Shown here: in pieces, positions 15,401 through 29,081 of the stretch
Layout of the letters: the number at the start of each line of letters is the position of its first letter
Position numbering within the stretch: position 1 is the stretch's first letter
Assembly: GCA_032173965.1 (NCBI GenBank)
Contig: CM063288.1
Span: 23,964,001-24,028,000 of the forward strand
Direction of reading: 5' to 3'
Source: Sitta carolinensis
Taxonomy: Eukaryota; Chordata; Aves; Passeriformes; Sittidae
Length of the DNA: 64,000 nt
The notes under the pieces: model-generated
Database searches by the model: none
Told to the model about the DNA's origin: nothing
What the model saw: the letters and a program-made list of their open reading frames with translations, nothing else
Made by a program: the position numbers and the translations under genes

Positions 15401-18400
15401 GAAGGTCCATTCGCTGAGTTCAATTTAGGAGTGTCAGCCTATTTCATTCTGTCATAGGGAATTAAGAAGACAGCAGCAGCAGGAACAGAACCCCTGCCAA
15501 GGGCTTGTGCCATGATTCAAGGGAGCACAGTGCTCCAACAACTAACACATGCACATTCACCCAGACCTCAACGTATGGTGCTCCAGCCTCTGGCTCTGCA
15601 AGGGGTTGGACTTTGAGGAGGTGTGCCCAGGCAAACAATTTTACAATGATTTAGTGATTTCTAAGCTGGATGGTCAGGAAAAGCCACCAAATGCCTTATT
15701 AAAAGACTTATTAAAACCCTTAGCATGGTCATTAAAGGGGACGGGCAGGAATCTCTGGAGCCAGAGCCCAAGGATGAGGGGAGCCCATTAAGTGGATCTT
15801 TGACTGTCCCTGCAGGCCACCTGGCTCTGTGGGCTTTGTTTTGTGACCAGGCAAGGATTCGCAAATCCTAGGATCCACATCTTTCTTTTATATTTCCCCT
15901 GAGAAAATTGTAATTAATATTAAAAATTTAATTCCATTTGACCAAACTAAAACTGCATGTCTCAACCAAAAAGGATTCTCATGGGAAATTTCTGCCCAGA
16001 TACAGTAACTTCTGCTAGTGTCTGAGGGAGATTTCTTTTCCAGCTTTTCCATGTATCACATTTTTTTCAACATATAAGTCACAGATACTGATTTAAAGTA
16101 AGGTTTAAATAAATTTAATAAATTAAGGCTTTTCAACAGTAGCCTAGTCTTTTCTTAAATTCAATGGGAAAAACTCCAACCAATTGAGGTCTTGCCTCCA
16201 CCATTTATCTGGATTTTTTAAACAGTTTAAAATCACATTATTATGTGATATATGTTCTATTTGTCACAAATGGTGGCAACTTATTTTAATACAGTAGCTC
16301 TGAAGTTTGTATATTTTTATAAATACCTAACAAATAATTTTACAAAAATGTTCATGCTTGTTTCTTCTTATTAATATTTCATGGTTGCAACATTGTTCAT
16401 TCACATAAAAAAAAGGTTTTTATAGCAAGCAAGACGTCAAGCATTTTATAAGAGGTTTTATTTGGTGAGTTAGCCAAGTATAACCTCCTAGATAAAAATT
16501 TATCTGCAGGTGAAGTACCTTCATTTGTGTGCTTTATTCCTTTTTTCCCCTACTGCTAGTGTACTACTGTATTATACTTATGTAAGAAAAGAAATCTAGA
16601 GATAATGGAGAAAATACTGTATGAGCCTCAACATTTTCTCTTCTTTTTCTGTATCTGCTCCCTATTCAGTACGGGAGTCATGCTTAGAGTAGACGTCATC
16701 TGGACTTTTCTCCTGTAGGGTAGAAGGTTATCATGTAGATAACTCCAATTAGTGTAGTAATGCCTCAAAATTTTGTTTAGAAAATGTTTTATCTTCAGAG
16801 AGGAAATAGGCGAGTGTAGGTAATAGGGAATAAAGAAGCTGTGTTCCTTTCTTCTAGCTCAAAAGCAAAGTGGCCTGCACAGTTTCAGATGTATTCCATA
16901 TATTCATGAAAGCTGTTGTCTCCATACATTTTATAGGGAGCTGGAGGCACTAAGGCTTTTATTTGTAACTATTTCCACCTGGCTTCATTTCCAACCCATT
17001 GGTACATGACATGATCAAACCTTTGAGTTAGAAAATTGTTTCTGTGTTTTCAGCTCATGTAGCTTCATTTTAATTTCTGTTGATAGCAACCATAATCATA
17101 TCTAACAATAATTCTGACACAATCTCCCTCTGAATACACAAAAAAATACTACATACTAGTGATCCTGAACTTTTTCCTTTGCCCCATTCTCCCACCCATT
17201 TTATTGTGTCCTTCAGAAATCAGCCCACTTTACCACTTACATAAAATAATCTCTTTGTTCTTCATTTGAAATCAGATATAACTTTCATTTATAAGCACTG
17301 CTTCTGCTCAGTAGTATTTAAAGAAATTTAAGCCTTCTTTATTGTTGTTTGTAACTAAAGTCTCTCACATCCAAGCCCCTTCACAAAATTGTATCCATTG
17401 CCAAGGTATATAGGGATGAAAATGCTCAGTCTTCTAAACCCCCCAGCTTTATGGAAAAGTGGCCTAGAAAGGCTTTTCCCTGGGTCTTTTCAAAAAGCAT
17501 TCAGCTATGCACTCCTTGGGGCAGCACAGTTTTGATTCTCTCAGGGCATAGTTTAGGGCAACTCAGAAGACAGTAGGAATAAAATACCACTAACAGGAAA
17601 TAAGAATTGGTAAAAAATAATCTGAAAAAAAAAAGACATTGCATCCCTTCTACTCCCTTCCCTTAAAAACTCACCAAACCTGGAAATAGAATTTTCTCAA
17701 TTTGTTTTAATTGAAAGTTTCTAAAGAAGAGGGAGATTATGCTTTATTGTTTGAAAACAGCAAATTCTGTTGCATGAATATTGTTGTATTGAAAGAGGAG
17801 TTTTGAGTGCTTCAGTTTTCTCTGCTTTTTACAGGCTGAGCTTCTGGTTTGCTTGTACCTTCCTTAATGAATTTTATACCATTTAGTGTAAGGTCTTTGC
17901 AGGACAAAAGCCTTTTTTCTTGCACATCCCTAGAAACATAAGCTAGCAAGTATCTGTGCTTATTTGAGCATAAGGAGATAGATGAAGTCAAACTACATGT
18001 TTGAAGCAGACTATAAAGATCTATCCAAATAGTAATAGTTCATTTTAGCTGCTGTGTCACCTCATTGCCCTCTGAGATGGTTAAAGTACTTGGCAAATTC
18101 ATGTTACAAAAATTCTAAAGACGAAATTAGCTCAAGAATCTAAAATCTCAGCAGTGAGCAAGCTTTATTTTCCCATAAGCCCCACAGTAAATGTGTTCTT
18201 GCTTTAATCACTTTCAGGAAGACCAAAAGAAGCATGAATATTTTGGCATTACATCCTCCTGATGGACCTGGCTTTGCTGAAGTTTAGAAATCAAATTTAA
18301 TTCAGTAAGTGCCTAGCTATGGTTGCTTCAAATATACTCTGATATTTCATATATCTCAAATATCTCAAATAAGAGATGAGAAAAGTGTTGCACTGTGCAA

Positions 18401-21400
18401 ACAGAAGACAGAAGAAGAGACTAAGCTTAGATACCTTTAAGTTAAGATACTGAGTCTTTTCATGTTTCCCATATGCATGCTATTTATTGTTGTAGTTGAT
18501 AAAATAATTCAAATTCAAAATGCCTTGCCTTCCTGGAGTTGCTCTGTTATGCAATATGCTATGAGAATTACAACATATTTCGGTTAGTAGGGGAAAATAT
18601 AAATTTGCAGTGAAGTGAAAAATATGTATCATAGAACATAATAAAGAGGAACCACGCTTTGTTTCCATTTTATGCTTTACTTTCAGCTCAAGAACATCCT
18701 AATCTGCATTGAAAGAAGATCACAGAACTGAGAATCGTTTTAGCACAGGTGAATGCCTTAACAAAAAATATCATTTACTAGCAGAAGTGGTGCTTTTTCT
18801 TTCAGAGGAATTTTCCCAGATTCATTTTGCTTAAAAAAAGCATGAAATTTACACCAGGGTATAAAATCAATAAACCCCCACCATATGCTATCCTGAATGC
18901 AGCAGTGTATGGCAGCACTCCTTTGCAAGAAGATAGGAGAAACACCATTTCTATGAGGTTGCAGTTGACATTTTTAGTGTTGAAAGCTGTGCCTCTATGA
19001 AGAAATCTTGTTCTACATGAATATACGAGCATACTTAACCTTGGATGGTCACCGGGGAACAGGGTCCACAAAAGGAGCAGCTAAGTAACCTTACCATCCA
19101 CTATTTCTGTGACACAAGATAATAAAAATGATTATGCAAAGGTTTATCCTGCAAACAAGCTTTAAGCCAAGGATGGCTGTAGAAGACCTGAGTGTGATTC
19201 AAAAGGTGAAAAAGAAAATGTGTGTAATATGGGAAAAAAGGCAAACAGCATCACTAGCTCTTGGCTGAAGGTTGGATTCAGTACCCATAGTAATTAAAAC
19301 ATGTTAACAAATAATTTATGCTAACCTACATCTCTCAGATCCTACAATTTTCATTCTAAATTTCTGAAATTTCATACTTAAAAGATAACAGATAATTTGG
19401 AGTCCTTTCCAGTGTACCTTGGCTCCTGAAAACAAAAACCTTTAGGAGATGAAAACTAGAACATGAAACTCACAAGAAATGCACACATGAAAATATTATA
19501 CATCTGGCACTTTGGATTAATACTGTCACCAAAGAATGTTTTATTGTACACATAGCTAGAGCTGCTCATGTTGTAAGGAGCACGTTCTTGACTTGCTATC
19601 TATGACTTATTTGTAATACAGAAATGAATAACTAAAAATGAGAATTGAAGCCTTGTTGTCTTTTCCCTTCTAGCAGAATTAGGTGAACATTAAAAATTAA
19701 CACTGTTTACTACATGCCATTTTTCCTGTTAGAACTGAACCACAAACCAATAATGATTTCACAAAATTTGCTTGATATTCATCACTGCTCATTGACACTT
19801 GTCCAAACGAATTACTGCCTATGGATTATCTGAAATGTAAGGCTATTATTTGCACATAATTATATGTGATAGATCACTCAAGTCGCATGTTATTTAGCTG
19901 TTAATTAGTTGATCTCTGTTCCATAAAAGTGAGCATACCTGGAAATCATTTACCTTTAGAATCCCTAAGTCATTAGACAAAGATGCAAATCCTCGGATTG
20001 CGGTTGGAGTTTTTATTATTTTAATTTTTATTTTTTTAGGGTTTTTTTCTGAAGTTATAACCTGACTAACTAGACACATCTTTCCTGGTAATATATGGAG
20101 ACATCACATTTCAAAGCTCATTCTGGTCTCAGGAAGCTGCCTAACAAATGTTTCATTTCATTTTTCCTTGCAATACAAGTCTCATGTAATAGGAGAGACA
20201 TGCTTGATACCATTCATATACACTGTTCACAGATTCTGATCTCACATTGATTACCTATATGTGCATGCTGCTCTCTATCCCTCCTCAGTGGCACAGTGTT
20301 TTGGACACGTTTTATGCTTGGCTTGAAACTTTTTCCCTTTGTATTACCTTGAAGAGTCATACCAAATAGTGCTCTTACTTTCCTCATTTTAGAACTCATT
20401 ACACCTGTCCTGAATCAAAAAAACACAATATGTAGTGATTACCAGTCCAGTGGGGGTAGCCCAGTGATGGTTACTATTCTAGTGGTTACCAGTTCCAAAG
20501 GCTGTAGCCCAGAGTCCTGCTGCAACCCTAGGAAACCCAAACAACACCCATATTCCTCTCCTCTTGCCAATGAAAACTTGGACAGAAGACAGAAAACCTA
20601 CACAAATTCTAGCTTTATTATTCTCTCTGCAACAAAGATCCCCAAACATAATTTTACTGATGAGTGGTTGCAAACTATTTATGTTTTCTTTTCAAAACTT
20701 AATTATTTCTTCTTTTCAGCAACTACCTTGAAGATGAGTTTTAGCTTCAGATCTACTGCATGGATCTGAAAGAGTTACACAATTTGCACTTGTAGTTCCT
20801 CACAGTTGTTGGATGTTTTATTTATGTCAAAGTTACTATAAGCGGTCTGCTTCATCTGGCATTTCATCCTGGTCTCTGACTCTTTATTCAGGCAAAACAT
20901 TCACTTCAGTCAATGATAATTTGTGGAAGAAATAAAAGTGTGAGCCTAAGACTTCCTTCCACTATGTTACAATGGTGTATCTATATTTCAGACAGAAACT
21001 AGACACAGTTTTCTTTCTTTTTGATATGAGGAAAATAGAAGAAATTCTGTAGGTTACTTAACATGAAATCATGCAGGCCAAATACTAGTTTAAGAAAAAT
21101 GTAATTTATATCTTTTATATGAAGGGTCAACATGATATTCATATTATTTCTAATATGATTTAAGTTAAAACCATCCTGATACAAAGATTTCAATTTATTT
21201 CCTTAAGTAAGCACTTTAAGTAAGTATTTTCTTTAGTATTCCCTATCTTTAATAGTTCTTTGTTAATGAAAAGATTCAGTGGCTACATGCTGTAGGCATT
21301 TCCTCTGATTTTTTGGAGTAATTTCCAATGCTTTATGATTATTATATTTGTATGGGACAGTAATTATAGCATAGGAGATTACTGAAATACAATTATTTTT

Positions 21401-22457
21401 AGACATCAGGGAGTTGTACATTGTTCCTGACTGCATCTGTTAAGATCCTGTAAAAACCAAGCCAGATGCTGCATGGTATGCAAACACTCTGAGTTGCAGA
21501 GATCATACGTGTAAAGACTACAAAAATACTCTCTAAAAAGTAACTGTGATTATGATCAACATGCCAGGCAGCTAAGACTGAACTCTGTCCATTTAAATTG
21601 CATAATCTATACAAGTTTATGGGAAAACTTTAGCTGTCACTGAAACTGGTCCTATTTCTGGCAAAATTGCTCTCAAACATTTAATGTCAGCAAGGACTGC
21701 AAACAGAGGCAAGTGGAGAAAAATATTTTAGAAAGATAAATACCTACTGCTCAAGGAGTCATTGAAAATAATTCACCGTACCAGATTCTCAGCAGGTGTA
21801 AATCAGTTTAACTCCTCTGACCTCTCATCCCCAACCCTCCCTCAGGCACACACCATTTAGCTTTGAGACACAGAATAAAAGTCTGCAGTCTGCCTACCAA
21901 ACTGTATTGCTGCACGGTATAGTTTTTAATATATCATCTGCATGATTTACTATGGTGCATTTCTCTACAAGTCATGGCTCACTGTAAGCTCTGCTGGCTG
22001 TTACAGCCTTAGATGGCAAACACTTACTCCTACACACACATCTATTGAAGTCAGACCCTGAGCTCCACTGATTGGATCCAGAGCTGCAATTCTGATCTAA
22101 ATACCAGAACTATACATGACACTTCCTTTGTGCTTATGAATCTGCTTCAGATATCACCCCAGACTTAAATAAACATTTCCCTTCTTGTAAGTAGCACACT
22201 GCTCGCTGCATTCTCTCTTTACAGCTACAACAGCCCTTGTTGAAATAGAGTTTGTCATGTTTAAAATGTAATTTTAAAAGACGCATAGGCACCAGTTTTT
22301 TCCCTTTCATGGATGGATGTGTGTGTATACAATTATATCTATAGCTACATCTGCATCTACATTCTACATCTTCCTGTATTTAAAGTGCAGCCCCCAAAGG
22401 ATGAATATTGACCACGTTGCTCTTTAATATTTTCTGAAATTATCTGGGTGATGAGAT
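401..22457. other. Intergenic, no gene recognised
   Basis: About 22 kb of AT-rich DNA. Apart from the microsatellite near 1.3 kb I found no exon series, RNA gene or repeat family I could name. All open frames are short and unrelated to known proteins. Stretches around 4,530-4,860 and 7,560-7,860 read like possible conserved non-coding sequence (homeodomain-type TAATTA/ATTAA motifs, few low-complexity runs), but this is only an impression. Confidence 0.75.
1302..1402. repeat. TG/TA/CA microsatellite
   Basis: Alternating purine-pyrimidine tract of mixed GT, AT and AC dinucleotides, about 100 bases. It underlies a spurious tyrosine/threonine-rich frame. Likely length-polymorphic. Confidence 0.95.
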
Positions 22458-23356
22458 CAGGTGTACCTGATGAAATTTTCTGAGGATATCAAACTAATGA
22501 GGAAAGTGGACATTTTGAAAGAGAGAGCCACGCTGCAGGAAAACCAGAATAGGCTGGAAGAATGGGCTAACAAGAGCTGTAAAGGCCTTGAACCTGGGAA
22601 AACACAGTGTAGGAGTACAGCACAGGCTGGGATCTCCCTGAGGAGCAGCTCTGTGGAAGGGACCTGAGGCTCCTGGTGAACAAGCAGCTCAGTGGGAGTG
22701 AAAAGTGCTGCTGTGGCTGTGGCAAAGAAAGCCAGCAGGAAGGACACTGGGCTGCATCAACAAGGACATCACCAGCAGAGAGACAGAAGTCATTATCCCA
22801 CTCAGTATCCCAGCATTATCTTTCACCAGGAAGGTGCTACTTCCTGGTCACACTTGGAATACTGTGTTCAGTTTTGGCCTCTGATGCACAAAAAAAACCC
22901 CCTTGTAAACAGGCTGAAGGGGATCCAGAGAGAGGAGGGCCACAGAGATAATCCAAGGACTGGGAAGCCTGCCATATGGGGAAATGAGAGAACTGGGTTT
23001 GTTCAGCCTTGGAGAAAGGCTTAGGGGAGACCTTATCACCATGTTCCCATATTTAAAGGATGGATATAAAGATGAAAATTCCCCTTTTACAAGGACTTAT
23101 ATGGAAAAGACAAGTGGTAATGGTTACAAGTTGATCCAATTGGACACGAGGAAAATTTTTCACAATGAAAACAATCAGCCATTGGAATAGTCTGGCCAGT
23201 GAAGTGATGGATTCCCCAACACTGCACAGTTTTAAGATTCAGCTGCACCGGGTGCTGAGCCATCTTGTCTAGACTGTGCTTTTGCCAAGAAAAGTTGGAC
23301 CAGATGATCCTCAAAGTCCCTTCAAATCTGATATTTTAAGATTCTATGATTCTTTG
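22458..23356 (+). mobile_element. CR1-type LINE, 5'-truncated 3' end
   Basis: About 0.9 kb resembles the 3' part of avian CR1 retrotransposons in sense orientation. It has a degraded reverse-transcriptase tail (CTGTGTTCAGTTTTGG near 22,863), then CAGAGAGAGGAGGGCCAC, TTCAGCCTTGGAGAAAGGCT and GGGGAGACCTTATCACC. It ends GGACCAGATGATCCTCAAAG and ATTCTATGATTCT (23,341-23,353), the short terminal repeat typical of CR1 in place of poly-A. Frames are broken many times, so it is old and inactive. The left boundary is approximate. The small open frames inside it are remnants, not genes. Confidence 0.9.
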
Positions 23357-26282
23357 ACTCATTACAGTAAAATTCATGACTGCAACTGAAACATTTTTAT
23401 TTCCAGATTACTCTTTTTTGTCTGAAATTTTAATGCAAATACTTCTTTTGCTTTATCTTTTGTAGAAATTAATATGCAAAGAAAAATCCCTTGTGAAAAA
23501 TAACCTACTGCTTATACTTAGCAGTTAGCAGACAAACCATGATTAATAGAAGAAAATCACAATAAAACAAACTTCAGGGAAGGCTAATATTCACACTGAG
23601 ATTTCCATCAGTCAACTTCTTCCATTTAAACATGAAGACATTTGAAAAGCTACAATTCTTTTCTCTTGTGGAAAGCAGGCCCCTACCACCATTTAACTTT
23701 TGGGATTGCTCAGATCTTCTCAGAGGAATAAACCTGAAATCCAGCAGTCATTGCAGCCTCTAATGGTTTAAGAAGCAATGTATTGCCCTTTTTATAAAAA
23801 CTTTAAAAATATTTAACATTTTATGATTACTTCAAACTGAGTGACTGTGAACACCAGACCCCAGTATCTGTTTTGGGGTAGAATTATCCAGAACTACTGG
23901 ACTGACACATCTGACTAAACAGAGCTATTTGATTTCACAGTCTTCACAAACTGTGTCTAATAGCATTTTCAGGAGCTAAACCATGAAAGGAGAAGAAGCA
24001 ACAGCCAACACAAGATGAGTATTCAAAAAGCTTCTGAAAACTGAGATGACACAAATCTAAGTTTAATTTCAAAAAAAAAGTAGACATTTCTCACCTTGAA
24101 AATCAGAGATAAATAAAAGAATGGATCTAGACAAGAAGAAAGACAGGAAGTAATGCAGGTATTTCTGCACGTGACTCATTTGGGTTCAGAAGAGATATAC
24201 TCAACTCAAGCTTTCCAAAATAGAAAAATTTGTTTATCAGGTTTGCTCAAGTATGCCTTATTTACTGTCTCAGACAAGCAATAAGTTTGAAAATGAGTAA
24301 GTGGTAAAATGGTCATAATTATCTGGAACAGATTTCTTTTTAAACTGATGGCTGCTTTTTAAACTCTGTATTTTCATAAATTTTATGTTTGTAAAGACCT
24401 TTAAACTCCACTTTGAAAGATTTACAATCACTGGGACATGAGGAAGGCTGTTTATTGACTTGATCCTCATAGTAACTGCAATAGATTTATAGCAGAAACA
24501 AAATTAGTTCAGAAGGAGATGTACAATATTACACTTCCTTCTACTTCTGAAGAAGAAAACATAGCATCATTTCACAAAGCAGAAGGTTTATAACACTGAT
24601 ACCATGTAGTAAAGACATTATAACACACAGTATCATTTCAAAATAGAAATATCTTGGGAAAACTCCCCTAACTAGGGAAACCATTTTTCATTCATTGTGC
24701 CAAGTATCCATGTATTCACATTTTAAATTAGTACGCCAGAATTTTTGTGAAGGTTTTAATTAAAGGACAGATTTTCATTATCCAGAAAGCCTAAAAAAAA
24801 AAAAATTTAAAAAAACCTCAACCAAACCAAAAAAAAAAAAAAAATCAGGAAAGTCACACTGCAAAGCATATTAATCTGATTCCATCTAATGATCATGCTT
24901 TATTTTTCACACTGTCCCAGATGAATACACAGATTGTGGCCTGGGTGAAAACAATGGGAAAATTCCATTAGCTAATAAAAGAGCTAGAATTCCAAACCCA
25001 GTCTAAGCTTGAATAGTGAATAGAATGGGCAAATCTCTGCTTCATTAAGTGAAATACCAAACAGCTGTAATGGCTACTTGAGAGTCACAGAGACAAGGCC
25101 CATTGATGAAGATGTTCAGCCTGTGGTAGCTCTAGAGATGAGTTTGTTTCTCTGTGAAACACACAATTTTGTCTTAGCTACACAAAATACATATTCAACA
25201 TCTTATTTTTATCCATCTGTGATGACACTTAAAATTCTGGTTTACTTTTCTCCAAACTGCCTTCTGTGATCTCAGTAGGCAGAAATTTTTTAGATCAGTA
25301 ACACTCATTTCTCAAAACAGATATTAGGTCTTATTACCCCACAGGCATGTCTGTGGTGCAAACTGTATGCTCATTTATGGTAACTTTTGTACAGGAAATA
25401 ATCCTGACTGCAAGAATTATGAGAGAACTGCGATTCAGATATGTCACAAGAAAGAAGAAGGCTAAGTTATTTTTGCTGTTTTCTTATTTGGTAGGTTAAT
25501 ACCAAAATAATTTTTTATATAAAATGAAAAGTGCTATCAAATAAGATTTATAAAGATGATTAAATGTAGGCATGGGGGTTTTATTAGTAATCTTCTCACT
25601 TGCTCTAAAATCATGACCATAAAAAGATAACTGTACTCTGCCTAAAAGAAGAAGATCTTTTGTTCTTAAAATTATGGTGCATTTTCACATCTCTAAGCAT
25701 TGTCATAAATACTGTGCTGTAGATTCTCCACTCACCTTATCTCAAAATGATAAAATTCACACCTAGAGGACAAAATCCTCAATTGTTTTTAAATTCTGCA
25801 ACCCTCTGTGCAGCCACAGGAAAGATTGTCATGAGGAAGACATAGTAGGAAAAGGCTAGCAGAGGTTAGATCACAAGATATAATACTGAGATTGTAACAG
25901 CTGTAAACCCCAGTGAGATATTTGTATGACCTTTACTTATACATCATATGAGAAACTTAACAATACTTTGAAGTCTGCAAAAATCAAAAATGTGTGGTTT
26001 CTTACTGTTTAGTTATGAAGAACTAGCTTGATTCTTCTGCAGGTACTAGATCTTGATTAAGCCTTCATTTATCATGACTCTCATGGAACACTGCACAAAA
26101 AAACCATTTTTTTAAACAAGTGCTTTGTGAAAGAGAGTTAGAGAACATAGTTGTGATATGACATAAGTTAATTTACATATACCTTAAAAATTGTCCTGAA
26201 TATTGGTTATACCTCAAATTTCAGAGCCCCAGTCTGTTTACATTGAAAGCAATATTGTGGCATTGGAAAAGCCCTGGAACTT
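23357..26282. other. Intergenic between CR1 and LTR-like element
   Basis: 2.9 kb of AT-rich DNA with one A-rich tract. Nothing else recognised. Confidence 0.8.
24793..24843. repeat. A-rich low-complexity tract
   Basis: Two A runs of 13-15 bases separated by AAC/CCAA spacers. No clear retroposon body lies upstream, so simple low-complexity DNA is the safest call. Confidence 0.8.
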
Positions 26283-27390
26283 TGTGTTGGGTTGACTTTG
26301 TCTGGCTGCCAGAGAGCCACTTAGCTTCTCTCTCACTGTCCCGCTGAGAGAGGATGAGGGGAGAAAGTATAATGAAATACATTTGAGGTCAGAGTAAAGC
26401 CAGGGATATCGTTTACAAGCCACTGGCATCACAAAAAGATTGATCAAGTTGTGGGAAAATAATTTCAGTTAAAATAGATTTGGAGGCAAATAAAAACACC
26501 ACCTTCCTCAACACCAACACTCTTGTCACCCACTCAATTTCACTCTTTCATTCTCAGGTCCCCTATATCCCCCAGCCATGTCCAAGAGGTGCACAGGGGA
26601 TGGGAGAGTGTGAGGTTACTATGAGTACACAACAGCCCCTTCCTGTCTCTCCCTCCTTCTCACATTTGTCCTCAGCTCCAGTGTGGGTCCTGTCCATGGG
26701 CTGCAGGTTCCTGTCCATGGGCTGAAGTTCCTCTCCATGGGTCTCAGTTCTCATCAGGAGAAGCTGCTCCAGTGTAGCCTCCTCAGGGCCACAGTGGCTG
26801 TCATGAGAGCCTGCTCCATATGGGTGCGATTCCTGTCACTTGCTACGTGTGCTATATGGGGCCATGGTTCCTGTCAGGGGAACCAGCTCCAGCATGGGCA
26901 GGCCATGGCCACAGTTCTTGTCAGGAAAGCTCTGCACCAGTGTCAGCTCTCCAAGGCCACAGCTCCTTTCAGGCAAGGGCTCTCCACAGTCAGTACCTCC
27001 TCCAGACCATATCTGCTGGTTCCAGGCTGGGGTCCCGGAGGAGCCACAGCCAGGGTACCTTTAATGGCGTTTCATCTTCCCCGGCCTCAGGCGAGTCTCT
27101 GCTCTGGCACCTGTGGCGCCTTTCCCGCTCCTGCCCTGCCCCCGGTGCTCACAGGGCTGCCCCTCACTCTCTCCCCATCACACCTCACCAGCTGAGCAGT
27201 GCTTTGCCCTTTGTCAGGGACTGTCTGAGGTGCCCTCAGCATGGCTGCCTGGCACAGCCCTCAGGAGCTACCGAGGGAGCTGGCTGGAGCTGGCTGGAAC
27301 CGGCTGGAACCGGCTGGAGCCGGCTGGAACCGGCTGGAGCGGCTGGAGCCAGCCCGCTGGAACCGGCTGGACCGGCTGGTGAGCCAGCTG
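26283..27390 (-). mobile_element. Solo LTR-like element, ERV family, reverse orientation
   Basis: The left edge starts TGTGTTGGGTTGAC, which I recognise as the reverse complement of the 3' end of a common bird endogenous-retrovirus LTR. Further in, 26,670-27,030 has the series of degenerate CTCCAGYRTGGG / CATGGGCTGCAG / CACAG..CCTGTCAGG modules seen in that LTR, then GAGTCTCTGCTCTGGCACCTG. The sense 5' end is not found, so the right boundary is uncertain and overlaps a decamer repeat. No retroviral gene is present. Long open frames here (up to 264 codons) come from GC-rich, repeat-like sequence. The family assignment is from memory and could not be checked. Confidence 0.65.
27277..27380. repeat. 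GC-rich decamer tandem repeat (GGCTGGAACC-like)
   Basis: About ten imperfect copies of a 10-base unit, GGCTGGAACC with variants GGCTGGAGCC and GGCTGGAGCT, run head to tail, with one interruption near 27,350. The unit lies in the part of the LTR-like element where the family carries a single GGAGCCGGCTGG, so local expansion is likely. Translated, it gives a monotonous WNRLEPAG pattern and should not be taken as protein. Confidence 0.85.
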
Positions 27391-27780
27391 TGTGCAGCGC
27401 AGGATGGCCGCCAGCCTGTCCCTCAGGGAGCCTGCAGACACCACGGTGCCCACGCCCTGCCAGGGATGCCCCAAGCAGCCTGCCAGCAATCCCTCCAGGC
27501 TCAAGGCACAACGCCTTCCCTGCCAGGCGTCATGGATTCGCCGGGGCCTCCTCGGCCTTGGGACAAGGTGGGGGAGAACATGGGGAACACGTGGAGGACA
27601 TGGCCAAACCCTGAGCTCTCCAGCATAGCAGCTGGGGAAAACAAATACAGCTGGGCACCCGCTCCCGGACGGAGCTGGGAACCGGTACAAATTCAGTCAC
27701 TGAGTCTCTAACGAGGAGCTCGAGTATGAGCTGAACTTTCAGTTCACTAAAATTCAGAGCCATGCTGCAGCTGAGTACAC
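27391..27780. other. GC-richer flank of the LTR-like element
   Basis: Composition remains GC-rich up to about 27,700 and then falls back to background. I see no retroviral genes, no second LTR and no clear target duplication. It may be the diverged remainder of the element or an adjoining unknown repeat. Confidence 0.4.
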
Positions 27781-29004
27781 ACCTGCATGCTCCTCCAGGA
27801 CAGGAGCGATTTTCTCACTGGAGTTATTAAACAGGCAGTTTCACTGCTCCTTCTGCTCCTTTATAAATGTATATGCAGACAGTGACTGCTCTATGTGTCT
27901 GCACAGATCTCCCCACAACGGCGCAGACCAGCAAGCATAGCTGGCTGCAAACTACCACTTATGTGCAAGACACACACATGGCCTTTCCTTGACTTTTGGA
28001 AGTACCATTTCATTAAAAGGAAAGAAAATTATAGCTCTTATTCCTTCCTTAGGAAATCACTGGCATCTTTGAATTATAATATATTGTTTTAATGGGAAGA
28101 CTACTTTGCTGAAGTTTGTTAAGGCATCTTATTTATTGTGTTGCTGTAACACGCAATTGTTTTGGGAGTGATGTATTTTAGCTACAAAAGCTGAATATCA
28201 ATATTCTTTGAAGAAAAAAATGCACTCAGGGTAGTCTCTTTTCAGAACAGGTATACTGTGGTGCACCTGCTCAAGTATAATAAGCACTCACTGAAAAGGG
28301 GGAATAACATTTTTCAGACCTGATCCCAATGTATCTAGAATGTGTAAATTTTTAAAATAAGTGAATGGAAATACATGCTATGAATGCTCAGGTCCATTTT
28401 GCAACAGAAGACATAACCCATAGGATATGAGATTAAAATACATATGTACATAGTTCATACATGTATATTGGGCAATAAGTCTATAGATTTTACAAAAAGG
28501 CCACGTACATTTCAAATACATCCAGCTACAATTAAAACATTCCAGAAATAAACTGAGAATTAGGACATGTCAAAATCAAACCTAAAAGAGAAAACATTAA
28601 AGCTACTACATGCAGTAGTCAAAAACAGAGCAAGGACAACTTTACTTCATCAAGTAGAACAACATCTCATTGGTTTGTTTTATTACAAGTTTTCTAGCAA
28701 CAACATATAACATGATTTATGGTGCTCATTATATAGATTACCATACAGAGGAAAAAAATGCAAGTGAACAGGCATTTCATGCAAATAGACACAGCTTATT
28801 TTGGCAAAATAACAGGAACCAGGACAACTAAACTTACCTCGAAGTGGATGAACTCTTACTAGTATATTCTCTACATATTTTGTTGTCTGCCTGGTCTCAA
28901 TACTACGACATTTTCCTTTAATGCAAATGTAACTTGAAAAAAAAATCTCTTTCAAAATACATGACCATGATACAGATTTGGTCTTGTTCCTGCAAGCCAA
29001 CGAA

Positions 29005-29081
29005 AATTTAAATTATCATTATTAAAAAAATTATCAAATTACAAAAAATTTAAATTATTTAAACAAAAGTTTAAATTGTCA
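29005..29081. repeat. AT-rich tract with repeated TTTAAATT
   Basis: AAATTTAAATT-type octamers recur four or five times in about 75 bases. They can pair with each other, but no defined element is recognisable. Confidence 0.7.

Noticed and set aside
22457..23314. Cluster of short frames on both strands
   Set aside because: Remnants of a broken CR1 fragment.
26820..27614. 264-codon plus-strand frame and several overlapping frames
   Set aside because: They cross the LTR-like element and decamer array, with repetitive WNRLEPAG-type translation and no splice or domain context.
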